From contig NIVA01000075.1 in assembly GCA_002254335.1 (NCBI GenBank), forward strand, positions 1 through 15,701: a stretch of DNA of 15,701 bases, in the 5' to 3' direction. The position numbers and the translations under genes were made by a program. This stretch comes from Bacteroidetes bacterium 4572_114. Its GTDB lineage: Bacteria; Bacteroidota; Bacteroidia; Bacteroidales; 4484-276. The notes below the pieces were generated by a model that saw only the letters and a list, made by a program, of their open reading frames with translations, had not been told where the DNA came from and searched no databases. This document shows positions 1 to 7,947 of the stretch, one piece after another (positions within the stretch are counted from its first letter, which is position 1; each line of letters begins with the position of its first letter).

Positions 1-2025
1 ACCGTCATTTATCAGGGCGGTACAATTGATTTTACCGATCTCTCGACCAATAACCCAACAGGATGGTTATGGATTTTTGAAGGGGCCGAAACTACTTCTT
101 CAACACTTCAAAACCCAACCGGGATTGTTTATAACACTGTTGGTGTTTTTGATGTAGCCCTAACTGTAATTAATGGGTTTGGTTCAGATACCGAAGCTAA
201 AACAGATTACATCACCGTTGAAGTGATTTCGGGGCCGGTTGCTGATTTTTATGCCAATGAAACGAGTATTGAGGCGGGTGATATTGTTCGCTTTTATGAT
301 ACCTCAACGGGCAATCCAACATCATGGCATTGGGAGATTGAAGGTAGCTCCCCATCTGTTTCATATCAGCAAAACCCGGTTGTTGTTTTTCACCTTCCGG
401 GAATTTATGATGTGAAACTTACTATCTCAGGGACCGAAGGGACGGATGAAGAAATTAAGGAAGACTACATAGAAGTCACCGAAGTTACATCAATATACCC
501 TCCGGGCTGGGATGTTGTCCCAACGAGTTCGCAACATGTTATTGCCATACCTTTAGAAGCCCATCCAAAGGTTTTTGATACCCCAATCCTGCCGGGTGAT
601 TTTGTAGGCGTTTTTTATCTTGACGACTTCAATCAACTAAAATGTGGCGGGGCAACTGCCTGGACCGGCATCGAAAATATTGCTGTTATAGCATTCGGCA
701 ATGATCCGTATTTCCCGTTAAAAAATGGTTTTTCGGTGGGTGAAGAGTTCCAGTGGTGGATTTATTCGATGGGCGATGAAACGAGTTACCCTGCCAATGC
801 TGAATACAACGAGGCTTTGTTTTTTACTGATACGTTCTACCCGTTGGGCATGTCGGGCTTAACAGATTTATTGGCCGGGGCTAAATATGAACTTACTGTT
901 TTGGAGGGATGGAGCGGGATTTCAAGCCCGGTTGACCCCTGGGATAAAAATATCGAGGGGATATTTTCAACATCCTTTAGCAACCTTGTCTTGATGAATA
1001 ACTTTGAAGGGTTAATTTGGCCAGACGAGGAAATTAATACACTCGTCAACTGGGACAGCCACTCCGGTTACAACATCAAGGTAGATGAGGATATTATCCT
1101 TGAATTTTTGGGATATGCCGAAGATAACCTTTCTTTTGATTTTGAACCTGGCTGGGCTTTCCTCCCAGTCCCGGTCCCTTGCGAATTAAATACCGCCGAC
1201 CTGTTTTCAGATTATGAAGACGATTTTGTCTTGCTAAGGGAAATTTCAGGTTTCGGTACGTACTGGCCCGCTTTTAATATCAACACACTTGAATTTTTAT
1301 ATCCGGGAAAATCTTATATGTTTTTGGCATCTAATCCGTTTACCCTGGAATTTGAGCCATGTGCCGGCACATCAAAAAATGCAATACCTGCAAATGTAAA
1401 CACTGTTTTTCTTAATCCTGAATGGGGCACTGTTAAAGCGACCAATGCCTTTCACACCATTGCCGTTCCTCAAAGTGCATTGGGCAATTTGAAGACAGGC
1501 GACATTGTAGGTGTCATTAATAGCAACAATCAATGTTTTGGGGAAGCCCAATACACCGGACAACCGTTTGCCATTTCAGTATTTGGGGATGACATAACAA
1601 CAACCTCCATCGATGGCTTCGAGACCGGCGAACAGTTTAAATTGCTGGTTTACCGGCCTAATGAAAATACCAGCTTTACTGTTGACGCAGTATATGACCT
1701 GTCGCTTCCCAATTCCAATCAATTTGGAATAAACGGTATTTCTGCGATAACTAATCTGAAACTTGGGGCCAACGGGTTAAACGGCCCATCTTCGCAAAAC
1801 ATAAATATCCAGCCTAATCCATCCAAGGGGATATTTAAAGTTTCCGGTATCCAAATGGTCGAAAGTATCATCATCATGGCACCGGAGGGCGATAAAATTT
1901 ATGAGGGCACCCATGACGGAAGCCATTCGACCAGCATAGATATTTCCGGCTTTCCGGCAGGGATCTATCTGATAAGGTTCCAAAGCAAGGGCTTGCCGGT
2001 AGTCCGAAAGTTGATTATTAACTAA
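1..2025 (+). CDS. T9SS-exported PKD-domain protein with C-terminal sorting domain (5' end outside window)
   Basis: The frame is open from base 1, so the gene starts before the window; the GTG at 223 is only the first start-like codon inside it. Two PKD-type beta domains lie at about 1-210 and 235-480, with the ...W.W.(I/F)(E)G... and YDVxLTV(S/N)-like strands typical of the fold. Then follow two copies of a domain of about 125 residues (roughly 505-880 and 1400-1780). Both copies carry GDxVGV, a CxGxAxxTG segment, FGxD and GFxxGExF. Between them lies a segment with GWAFLPVPVP and WPAFNINTLEFLYPGKSY, of a kind common in T9SS cargo. The tail (from about 1795) has NIQPNPSKGIFKVS and ends GLPVVRKLIIN, a type A T9SS sorting domain. 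Inference: a surface-attached or secreted protein. Ligand or enzyme activity is not evident. Confidence 0.85.
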   Translation, partial: TVIYQGGTIDFTDLSTNNPTGWLWIFEGAETTSSTLQNPTGIVYNTVGVFDVALTVINGFGSDTEAKTDYITVEVISGPVADFYANETSIEAGDIVRFYDTSTGNPTSWHWEIEGSSPSVSYQQNPVVVFHLPGIYDVKLTISGTEGTDEEIKEDYIEVTEVTSIYPPGWDVVPTSSQHVIAIPLEAHPKVFDTPILPGDFVGVFYLDDFNQLKCGGATAWTGIENIAVIAFGNDPYFPLKNGFSVGEEFQWWIYSMGDETSYPANAEYNEALFFTDTFYPLGMSGLTDLLAGAKYELTVLEGWSGISSPVDPWDKNIEGIFSTSFSNLVLMNNFEGLIWPDEEINTLVNWDSHSGYNIKVDEDIILEFLGYAEDNLSFDFEPGWAFLPVPVPCELNTADLFSDYEDDFVLLREISGFGTYWPAFNINTLEFLYPGKSYMFLASNPFTLEFEPCAGTSKNAIPANVNTVFLNPEWGTVKATNAFHTIAVPQSALGNLKTGDIVGVINSNNQCFGEAQYTGQPFAISVFGDDITTTSIDGFETGEQFKLLVYRPNENTSFTVDAVYDLSLPNSNQFGINGISAITNLKLGANGLNGPSSQNINIQPNPSKGIFKVSGIQMVESIIIMAPEGDKIYEGTHDGSHSTSIDISGFPAGIYLIRFQSKGLPVVRKLIIN

Positions 2026-2040
2026 TTAACAAGTACGAAA

Positions 2041-2079
2041 GCCCCGGATGATAAATTTATCATCCGGGGCTTTTTTTTT
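2041..2079 (+). terminator. Strong intrinsic terminator after the PKD protein gene
   Basis: A perfect 30-bp palindrome (arm GCCCCGGATGATAAA, no spacer, so the loop is taken from the AT-rich centre) is followed by nine T residues. It lies 16 bases after the stop codon of the upstream gene. Confidence 0.92.
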
Positions 2080-2149
2080 GAAATCGGAATTTTATAACAT
2101 ACATCAAACATCCATACGAACCCCTTTGGCTATCAGATTCCTGATAAAC

Positions 2150-2275
2150 ATTCCTCCACCCTTCCATCTTTCCATCTTTCCATTCCCCCTTTCTTCCATC
2201 TTTCCATTCCCCCTTTCTTCCACCTTTCCATTCCTCCATTCCTCCATCTTTCCACTCCTCCATTTTTCCATTTCC
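2150..2275 (-). repeat. Degenerate 8-bp tandem array (C/T-rich on + strand)
   Basis: About 16 consecutive units keep a strict 8-bp register. On the + strand they read ATTCCTCC, ACCCTTCC, ATCTTTCC (several), ATTCCCCC, TTTCTTCC, ACCTTTCC, ACTCCTCC. The reverse complement gives GGAGGAAT, GGAAAGAT and similar units, the same family as the arrays at 10340-10387 and 13763-13906. It fills most of the gap between the terminator and holB. An open frame across it is a by-product of the stop-free repeat. Confidence 0.85.
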
Positions 2276-2298
2276 CCCGCCCTCTCCCAAAGAAACCC

Positions 2299-2306
2299 TA
2301 CATTTG
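2299..2306 (+). promoter_or_regulatory. Bacteroidota -7 promoter box upstream of holB
   Basis: TACATTTG matches the TAnnTTTG -7 consensus and ends 16 bases before the holB ATG, giving a very short leader with an A-rich ribosome-binding region (AAAAAAGGAAAAAAA). No clear TTG -33 element is visible because the upstream DNA is the repeat array. Confidence 0.5.
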
Positions 2307-2322
2307 CAAAAAAGGAAAAAAA

Positions 2323-3483
2323 ATGCTTTTCAAAGAAATTATAGGACAGGAAAAAATAAAGGAACGGCTTTTACAAACCGTTATGGAAAACAGGGTAAGC
2401 CATGCCCAGTTGTTTTTCGGAGGTGAAGGAAGGGGCAAGCTGTCCATTGCCATTGCCTATGCACAGTTTATTAATTGCCGCGACCAGGAAAAGTTCATCC
2501 GGAAAGATTCCTGTGGGTTATGCCCATCTTGCATCAAGTACGATAAACTTATCCATCCCGACCTCCACTTTGTGTTTCCTGTGGCCGCAAACAAAGAGGT
2601 GAAGGAGAAACCGTTGAGCCAAAATTTTATGGCCCAATGGCGGGAAATGCTGATCGAAAACCACTACTTCCCATCCCTGAACGATTGGTATGATAAAATT
2701 GACATCGAGCGAAAACAGGCCGGGATAAACGTTCATGATTCAAACCAGATCATCAGGACATTGAGCTACACAAGCTACGAATCGGAATACAAAGTGATGA
2801 TAATCTGGATGGTTGAAAAACTCAATTATCAGGCTGCACCAAAGTTGCTAAAGATTATCGAGGAACCACCCGACAAAACACTGTTTTTGCTCATCACCGA
2901 AAATCCTGACAACATAATCCCAACAATACTTTCGAGGACACAGTTGGTGAAATTCCCAAAAATCGAAGACAATGTATTGATAGGTGCATGTGAAACACAA
3001 CTGGAGATTGGCCACAATCAGGCAGTTGAGATTTCAAGGGTTGCCAATGGCAATTTTAAAGAAGCCATGAGGTTGGCCGGCCAAAAAGATGAAAGAAATG
3101 AAGTTTTTGAAAAGTTCGTTGGCTGGATGCGGATGTGTTACACTCTTGATGTCCCCAAAATGACAGCCTTTAGCGAAACCATGGGCAGGGAAAGCCGCGA
3201 AAGCATAAAGGGGTTTTTATTGTCGGGCATGGAAGTTTTGCGCAATTGCCTTGTGTTGAATTATACCAGCCCCGAACTAATTAAGATCAGGGGATCGGAG
3301 TTGGATTTTATGAAGAAATTTTCGCCATTTATCAATGGCAACAACGCCGAAAAATTTTCTGAAGAATTTAACCAGGCAATTTATCATATCGGGCGCAACG
3401 CCAATACAGGGCTTGTTTTGTTCGACCTGTCGCTAACGGTGGCAAAACTTCTTAAAATTAAGGCTCCTGTTTCAGTCAAATGA
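2323..3483 (+). CDS. holB: DNA polymerase III subunit delta' (clamp loader)
   Basis: A 386-residue protein of about the usual length for this family. It starts MLFKEIIGQEKIKERL, the typical HolB/DnaX opening (FxxIIGQ). A P-loop GGEGRGKLS lies at residues 33-41. The zinc-binding cysteines C52, C64, C67 and C70 (NC...CGLCPSC) follow, then the LLKIIEEPP segment and an LSRTQ motif in place of the canonical SRC. Known role: part of the clamp loader that opens the beta sliding clamp at replication forks. It has its own putative promoter. In many bacteria holB is followed by ricT (yaaT); here ricT lies about 850 bases downstream, separated by toxin-antitoxin debris and a repeat element. The complete reading frame suggests it is functional. 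Confidence 0.93.
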   Translation: MLFKEIIGQEKIKERLLQTVMENRVSHAQLFFGGEGRGKLSIAIAYAQFINCRDQEKFIRKDSCGLCPSCIKYDKLIHPDLHFVFPVAANKEVKEKPLSQNFMAQWREMLIENHYFPSLNDWYDKIDIERKQAGINVHDSNQIIRTLSYTSYESEYKVMIIWMVEKLNYQAAPKLLKIIEEPPDKTLFLLITENPDNIIPTILSRTQLVKFPKIEDNVLIGACETQLEIGHNQAVEISRVANGNFKEAMRLAGQKDERNEVFEKFVGWMRMCYTLDVPKMTAFSETMGRESRESIKGFLLSGMEVLRNCLVLNYTSPELIKIRGSELDFMKKFSPFINGNNAEKFSEEFNQAIYHIGRNANTGLVLFDLSLTVAKLLKIKAPVSVK

Positions 3484-3490
3484 AAAGTAT

Positions 3491-3498
3491 TATTTTTG
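3491..3498 (+). promoter_or_regulatory. Putative -7 promoter box for the small antitoxin-like gene
   Basis: TATTTTTG fits TAnnTTTG and lies 22 bases before the ATG at 3521, directly after the holB stop. A weak TTT-rich -33 region overlaps the end of holB. Confidence 0.4.
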
Positions 3499-3520
3499 TT
3501 TTTTTGAGGAAAAAAGAAAA

Positions 3521-3730
3521 ATGATTGTAGAAAGATTAGATAACGAAATACTTGTGAGATTTTCAACGGGAATTGATACTGCTAAAATCCAGACAATACT
3601 CGACTATCTGAGATACGAAGAATTGACTTCAAAATCAGACGCTACAGAAAATGACCTCAACAAACTTTTGAAACAGATAAAAAAAGGACGTTGGAACCGG
3701 ACAAAAAAAGAATTGGGCCTAAATTGCTAA
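3521..3730 (+). CDS. Small antitoxin-like protein upstream of a PIN toxin remnant
   Basis: A 69-residue protein beginning MIVERLDNEILVRFSTGIDT, with a predicted helical middle (IQTILDYLRYEELTSKS) and a basic end (KKGRWNRTKKELG). The pattern resembles small Bacteroidota antitoxins encoded just before PIN-domain nucleases. That reading is supported by the next frame, which overlaps its end and begins KIAVDANIIF, a PIN-domain N-terminus. The gene itself looks complete, with ATG after an A/G-rich stretch. Since the toxin is destroyed, the antitoxin would be an orphan. The family assignment rests on context and recall of similar pairs, not on a search. Confidence 0.6.
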   Translation: MIVERLDNEILVRFSTGIDTAKIQTILDYLRYEELTSKSDATENDLNKLLKQIKKGRWNRTKKELGLNC

Positions 3731-4118
3731 AATCGCCGTTGATGCAAATATCATATTTAGGGCTTACTCAGAAATAAGTCCGGGAATTTAGGGGCAATAT
3801 TTTGTGCACAGGCAAGGCAAAAAACGCAATCATAGCAGGGATATGGTGAGTATTTTTAACGATCATCGGTTTTTTCAAATTCCCCGTAGGGTTTTCATTT
3901 TCAAACGGACATAGTCCGTCCGTCTGGATTTGCACATCAACAAATTTTCAAATTAATGTAGTACGTTACTGAATATTAATAGTAGAATTGGCCAAATTTT
4001 AATTAGCGGAAAAAATTACTATGACTTCTATTCCCCTGAATACGTCAGAGTTGAGATTTTTAAACATAAAGAAAAAATCAAATCTATAGGAAAACTTACT
4101 GATAATGAATTTGTTTAA
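3723..4118 (+). pseudogene. PIN-domain toxin remnant (VapC-like), interrupted and truncated
   Basis: The N-terminal piece (3729-3791) reads KIAVDANIIFRAYSEI..., the first PIN strand with its catalytic Asp, and then meets a stop. The same reading frame resumes at about 3963-4118 with LLNINSRIGQILISGK, YYDFYSPEYVRVEIFKHK and KIKSIGKLTDNEFV, matching the next helix and strand of PIN proteins, including the conserved Glu. In intact relatives VDxNIIF-x-A is followed directly by LLN-like residues, so about 200 bases appear inserted. The frame stops at 4116-4118 just before a repeat element, so the C-terminal half of the PIN domain with its remaining acidic residues is also gone. No good start codon is visible (the codon before the conserved KI segment is not ATG). 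Confidence 0.72.
3769..3970. other. Insertion of about 200 bp within the PIN toxin remnant
   Basis: TTACT occurs at 3764-3768 and again at 3966-3970, where the two halves of the PIN frame break, consistent with a 5-bp target duplication around a non-coding insert. Inside, CCGGGAATTT (3780-3789) and AAATTCCCCG (3877-3886) form a 9/10 inverted pair, and ACGGAC-ATA-GTCCGT is a small hairpin. No terminal inverted repeats are visible at the outer ends and there is no ORF. It could be a small non-autonomous element or replacement DNA. Exact boundaries are uncertain. Confidence 0.4.
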
Positions 4119-4121
4119 TGT

Positions 4122-4214
4122 CGGGTTTCAGGTTTCCCATACGGGCTTGCTTCGCTTCGCAAGTTTCGGGTTTGTCCCGCCACCCGTCACCTATCACCCG
4201 CCACACATCACCCA
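4122..4214 (-). repeat. Composite repeat element: conserved core plus 7-bp array
   Basis: Read on the - strand, five 7-bp units (GGGTGAT, GTGTGGC, GGGTGAT, AGGTGAC, GGGTGGC; 4213-4179) run into a GGGACAAA border, then into a core containing GAAACTTGCGAAGCG (4167-4153), and end with CCCGTATGGGAAACCTGAAA (4145-4126). The core recurs in the opposite orientation at 13916-13990, with 22 identical bases at 4146-4167 and 13925-13946. The element begins immediately after the truncated PIN frame. Confidence 0.75.
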
Positions 4215-4222
4215 TTTTTAAG

Positions 4223-4230
4223 TACCTTTG
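4223..4230 (+). promoter_or_regulatory. Putative distal -7 promoter box for ricT
   Basis: TACCTTTG fits TAnnTTTG. It lies about 107 bases upstream of the ricT ATG, just outside the repeat element. An identical box precedes the PBP gene at 13996. Confidence 0.4.
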
Positions 4231-4285
4231 CAAGGTCTATTATTTTTTATATTGCAAACTAAATTCGCAGTAAAACCGAATTTAT

Positions 4286-4293
4286 TATTTTTG
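4286..4293 (+). promoter_or_regulatory. Putative proximal -7 promoter box for ricT
   Basis: TATTTTTG fits TAnnTTTG. It would give a leader of about 37 bases before the ATG at 4337. The -33 region is not clear. It competes with the box at 4223 as the real ricT promoter. Confidence 0.4.
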
Positions 4294-4336
4294 CACCTTG
4301 TCCTGCACCAAAAAGGTGTGGGTAAATTATGATAAA

Positions 4337-5698
4337 ATGGAAGATAACAACCCACAATATAACGAACCGAAAGATAATCATTTTCTAAGCCGTGGATGTT
4401 GCCAGGCACCACAATTATACCAGGACAACAGTGATATTTCCAGCCATCGCTGTTGTAAACTCGACAACTTTGACTGGCTAAAGGATTTAGCATTGCCCGA
4501 AGACCAGCCGGCTTTTGATTGTATTGAAATCCGCTTTAAAAACAGCCGAAAGGAATTTTTCAGGACTTACCCTGAAATGAAACTTTATGCCGGCGACATT
4601 GTTGCGGTAGAAGCTACACCGGGCCATGATATTGGCATAGTGTCGCTAACAGGTGAGGCCGCAAGGTTGCAAATGAAAAAGAAGCGTGTTAACCACAAAT
4701 CGGATGCAATTAAAAAAGTATATCGCAGGGTCAGGCTCTCCGACATTGAAAAATGGTTGAAAGTTGTTGAACTGGAAGAGGGCACAAAAATTAAGGCCCG
4801 TAAACTTTCACGCAACCTGGACCTGACAATGAAGATTAATGATGTTGAATTTCAGGGCGATGAGACCAAAGCAATATTTTATTATACGGCCGACGAGCGG
4901 GTTGATTTCAGGGATTTGATAAAGGTGCTTGCAGAGGAGTTTAAGGTAAGGATTGAAATGCGCCAGATTGGTGCACGTCAGGAAGCAGCAAGGTTGGGCG
5001 GGATCGGTTCCTGTGGACGGGAACTATGTTGCTCGACATGGCTCACTAACTTTAACTCGGTCTCGACCAACACTGCCCGCACCCAGCAACTGACCCTGAA
5101 CCCTCAAAAACTGGCCGGACAATGTGGCAAGCTGAAGTGTTGCCTGAATTTCGAAAATGAGGTTTATCTCGATGCCCTGGATGAATTCCCAAGATCTGAC
5201 ATTATTTTAAAAACAAAAAAAGGAGAGGCCATATATCAAAAATCCGATGTGTTTAAAAAGATTATGTGGTATTCCTACCTTGAGGATCAATCGGGCCTGA
5301 TGGCAATTTCTACCGAAAACGTTATTAAAATTATTGAAGAAAATAAAAAGGGCAATTTCCCTGAACAACTTGAAGACTTCGCAGTTACACACGAGATAAC
5401 AACCGATTTCAGTTCGTCTGCCATAGAAGAAGGGGACATTGGCAGATTTGATAAAATGGATGAAAAACCCACAAAGAAAAGAGGTGGGAAAGGCAGGAAC
5501 AAGAACAGGGGAAACCAATCAAGGCCACAAAATCAAAGAAGGGACAACAATCAGGGAAGGGACAGCAACCAAAGAAGGGACAGCAACCAGCGTAGGGCCA
5601 GCAACCAGCGTAGGGACAACAACCAACGAAAGGACGGCAATCAAAGAAAGGACAACGCCCAGAGAAGGGACAACACCCACCCATACATAATCCTATAA
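4337..5698 (+). CDS. ricT: PSP1-domain regulatory iron-sulfur protein RicT (YaaT family)
   Basis: The ATG at 4337 is preferred (453 residues, MEDNNPQYNEPK) over the TTG at 4298, whose extra residues look like translated leader. N-terminal cysteines GCC (21-22) and RCCKLDNFDWL (39-40) come first. The PSP1 domain follows, with YAGDIVAVEATPGHDIGIVSLTG, ADERVDFRDLIKVLAEEF, and the two signature clusters GSCGRELCC and GQCGKLKCC. In Bacillus, RicT works with RicA and RicF in an Fe-S complex that affects RNA processing by RNase Y; the Bacteroidota role is less defined. The C-terminus is a hydrophilic tail of eight hexapeptides, described separately. The gene ends 8 bases from the converging UbiD remnant with no clear terminator between them. 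Confidence 0.88.
   Translation: MEDNNPQYNEPKDNHFLSRGCCQAPQLYQDNSDISSHRCCKLDNFDWLKDLALPEDQPAFDCIEIRFKNSRKEFFRTYPEMKLYAGDIVAVEATPGHDIGIVSLTGEAARLQMKKKRVNHKSDAIKKVYRRVRLSDIEKWLKVVELEEGTKIKARKLSRNLDLTMKINDVEFQGDETKAIFYYTADERVDFRDLIKVLAEEFKVRIEMRQIGARQEAARLGGIGSCGRELCCSTWLTNFNSVSTNTARTQQLTLNPQKLAGQCGKLKCCLNFENEVYLDALDEFPRSDIILKTKKGEAIYQKSDVFKKIMWYSYLEDQSGLMAISTENVIKIIEENKKGNFPEQLEDFAVTHEITTDFSSSAIEEGDIGRFDKMDEKPTKKRGGKGRNKNRGNQSRPQNQRRDNNQGRDSNQRRDSNQRRASNQRRDNNQRKDGNQRKDNAQRRDNTHPYIIL
5531..5674 (+). repeat. In-frame 18-bp tandem repeat coding for the RicT tail
   Basis: Eight consecutive 18-bp units encode NQRRDN, NQGRDS, NQRRDS, NQRRAS, NQRRDN, NQRKDG, NQRKDN and AQRRDN. The tail is strongly basic and low-complexity, preceded by a KKRGGKGRNKNRG stretch, suggesting a disordered nucleic-acid-binding extension. 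Copy number could vary by slippage. Confidence 0.9.
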
Positions 5699-5706
5699 TA
5701 AACCAA

Positions 5707-7382
5707 TCACTCGTTTTTCTCAACAGCAACTGCATCCCCCGTATAAAGCTGATGTTTGTATTTTAGAGATGGTGATATTATAAACCGTCCAAGCCCAAGC
5801 TTATCCCATTTTTCATCTACAATTCCAATGGTCTCTTTGGTATGTACAACTGTGTTTGGCCAATCCCTTTCAAAGCCATCTAATTTCCTGTATTTCCGTG
5901 TGCCGTCGATGGCCATGCCGTACAATTGTTTGCCGTTTTTATCATAAGCATAATAACAATCCTGCCCGGGATCAACATTATTGGCAACCCGCCAGGCAAT
6001 ATCCCCAAAATCCTGCAGGTCTAACACATGCTCGGTAAACACAATAAATTTTACATTTTTTACCAACCCTTTTGCAAGCAATTGCCGGTGCAACCATTTA
6101 ATATGGCCGGGTTTCGATTTTTTAACAGCAAGGAACAACGCCCCCATCCTTATCAAAGCATCGTTGATGTGCAAGATTTCGGGGAAGGTGTTTCTTACAC
6201 CCTCCACATCGCAGCTAACAAATACCTCACTGGTAATTAAAGTTTCAACTTCTTCAACAAATTTATCGGTGGCATCAATACCCAACTTCCCCCCAAAGGC
6301 AAATTTACGGCTGGCATGACACCTTCAACGGGCATCACCATGTCCACAACTTCCGGCAGCATGGTCATTTGTATCGGGCTTAGGAAAATCCTTTCGGTAG
6401 CCTTCCCAAGCCATTCGTCCTCCTGGGGTGGAACACCCACAATAGTAGTAGGATAAATGGCATTTTTGCGGTGGGTGATGCAGGTTATATGGAATTTCGG
6501 ATAATTATCGGTCAACGAATAAAAGCCGGTGTGGTCGCCAAAAGGCCCCTCGGGAACCAACTCTTCAGCAGGATCAACATATCCCTCCAAAACAAAATCA
6601 GCATCTGCGGGCACATAAATATCGTTGGTAACACTTTTGACCAGTTCAACCTTTTTCTTCCTTAGGAAACCGGCCAGCATGTATTCGTCCATATTGTCGG
6701 GCATGGGCGCTGTGGCTGCATAGGTATAAATTGGGTCGCCACCAAGTGAAACCGATACTGGCATTTTTTTGCCCAGCTTTTTATATTCGTTGTAATGCCG
6801 GGCCGAGTTTTTATGCAGTTGCCAATGCATGCCGGTAGTATTTTTATCAAAAACCTGCATACGGTACATGCCCACATTCCGTATCCCTGTTTCGGGATCA
6901 TTGGTATGAACAACAGGAAGCGTGATGTAAGGACCGCCATCATGTGGCCAGCAGGTGATAACCGGCAATTTTGTAAGGTCTGCATCGCGGTTTATCACTT
7001 CCTGGCAAATGCCCCTGCCCCTTTTTTGTTGTGGCATCCATGAAGCAACCTCTTTGAGCGCCGGCAACATTTTAAGCTTGTCCATCAAACCCGGCTTTGG
7101 CCCTGTCAACCTTTTAAATAATTGTGTGATTTCCCGGCCAATATCGTCAAAGCTATCCACGCCAAGTGCCATGCACATCCTTTTTTCTGAACCGAAGGCA
7201 TTGATCAAAACCGGAAAATCAAATCCCGTATTTTCGAACAGCAATGCCGGCCCATGATGTTTTGAGACCCTGTCGGTGATCTCGGATATTTCAAGGTGCG
7301 GATCAACCGGTGCCGATACCCTTTTCAACTCGCCTGCCTTCTCAAGCAGATCAATAAATCCCTGAATATTTTTATACGCCAT
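5707..7382 (-). pseudogene. ubiD: UbiD-family decarboxylase with internal deletion and frameshift
   Basis: The N-terminal part (7382-6318, residues 1-355) is a good UbiD: prenyl-FMN/metal-site region RNVGMYRMQ (N169, R174), GMHWQLHKNSARHY, and EGPFGDHTGFY with E278 and D283, matching the catalytic Arg-Glu-Glu/Asp triad. After PVEGV (residue 355) the family continues FHN..., but here the DNA passes directly, in another frame, to HASRKFAFGGKLGIDATDKF and on to the natural C-terminus (6318-5707, about 203 residues, including IDGTRKYRKLDGFERDWPN). Roughly 60-80 codons between these points are missing, based on my recall of the family. The original frame would instead run to a stop at 6237. UbiD enzymes decarboxylate aromatic acids in quinone biosynthesis or related pathways using a UbiX-made cofactor; no ubiX is nearby. 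It begins 13 bases after the rloB stop, so it may share that transcript. Confidence 0.85.
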
Positions 7383-7395
7383 GTGCTAAATATAG

Positions 7396-7947
7396 TTAGT
7401 GTTTGGCTTTATTGAATTCTTCAATCAATAAATGCACATTTGTCGATGGATTTTCAAAATGTTTAGTTCGTTTTGCCCTGTCGCATGCCTCAGTTCTTTT
7501 TTCGGTTAACTTTACCTTGAGAGCATCATCAATTAACCCTTTTTTATATTCGTTCCTATTGCGATTGGAAAGTTCTCTAATACAATCATCAGTAGTCAAT
7601 TCACTTTTTTGATTTTTATAGTGCAATAAAAACCATAACTCCACTGATGGGTTAGATACTATTAAAGTTGCAAATTTAATATTTTGTAACCTATCCAATA
7701 CAGCCTGGGCATCTGCATCATACAAAAGGAAATCTTTGTCCTTAGGATGGGTTGGTTTACCTTTTTTATAACTTCTTATAAATCGTCCTGTTATTTTATT
7801 TCCAACAATTTTAGGTACTATTTCAATCGGGATACGATACAAAGACCTTAAATGCTTTACATAGGCTTCCTCTGTTTTGCCTTCGCAAAATACCCAGAAA
7901 TGAGGGTTAATCTTTTTTGCTTTAGATACCCGATTTCTTTTACCCAT
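7396..7947 (-). CDS. rloB: RloB-like (AbiLii-like) protein of a putative abortive-infection pair
   Basis: 183 residues. Visible hallmarks are FWVFCEGKTEEAYVKHL (E22), DFLLYDADAQ (D77, D79) and SNPSVELWFLLHY, the RloB pattern, whose Glu and DxD residues resemble a TOPRIM-type metal site. RloB-family proteins (the Pfam family that includes lactococcal AbiLii) are encoded with an SMC/ABC-like ATPase and linked to phage abortive infection. Here the ATPase frame overlaps the rloB start by 8 bases, the usual translational coupling. The reading frame is complete, though at the short end for the family. Codon and base usage is more AT-rich than in holB, KAS III or the PBP, consistent with horizontal acquisition. 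Confidence 0.8.
   Translation of the reverse strand: MGKRNRVSKAKKINPHFWVFCEGKTEEAYVKHLRSLYRIPIEIVPKIVGNKITGRFIRSYKKGKPTHPKDKDFLLYDADAQAVLDRLQNIKFATLIVSNPSVELWFLLHYKNQKSELTTDDCIRELSNRNRNEYKKGLIDDALKVKLTEKRTEACDRAKRTKHFENPSTNVHLLIEEFNKAKH

Noticed and set aside
223..225. GTG as the start of the PKD protein
   Set aside because: The frame is open to base 1 and encodes another PKD domain upstream, so the gene starts outside the window.
2150..2275. CRISPR-like array
   Set aside because: Units are 8 bp with no spacers and variable sequence; no cas genes in the window. The same holds for the arrays at 10340 and 13763.
2048..2344. Open reading frames across the 8-bp array on both strands
   Set aside because: They exist because the repeat lacks stops; the translated products are simple repeats such as WKDGRKGE, with no start signal or family pattern. 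The same applies to frames at 13734-14050.
4298..4336. TTG start for ricT
   Set aside because: The residues it would add (SCTKKVWVNYDK) do not look like a RicT N-terminus, and the ATG at 4337 with MEDNN fits better.
5409..5735. Cysteine-rich - strand frame (CCPF/GCCP repeats)
   Set aside because: It is the antisense shadow of the RicT hexapeptide repeat.
6237..6318. Programmed frameshifting in UbiD
   Set aside because: A frameshift alone does not restore the protein because a whole conserved segment is missing; no slippery heptamer with a following structure is obvious. The same reasoning applies to the PBP and RloA.
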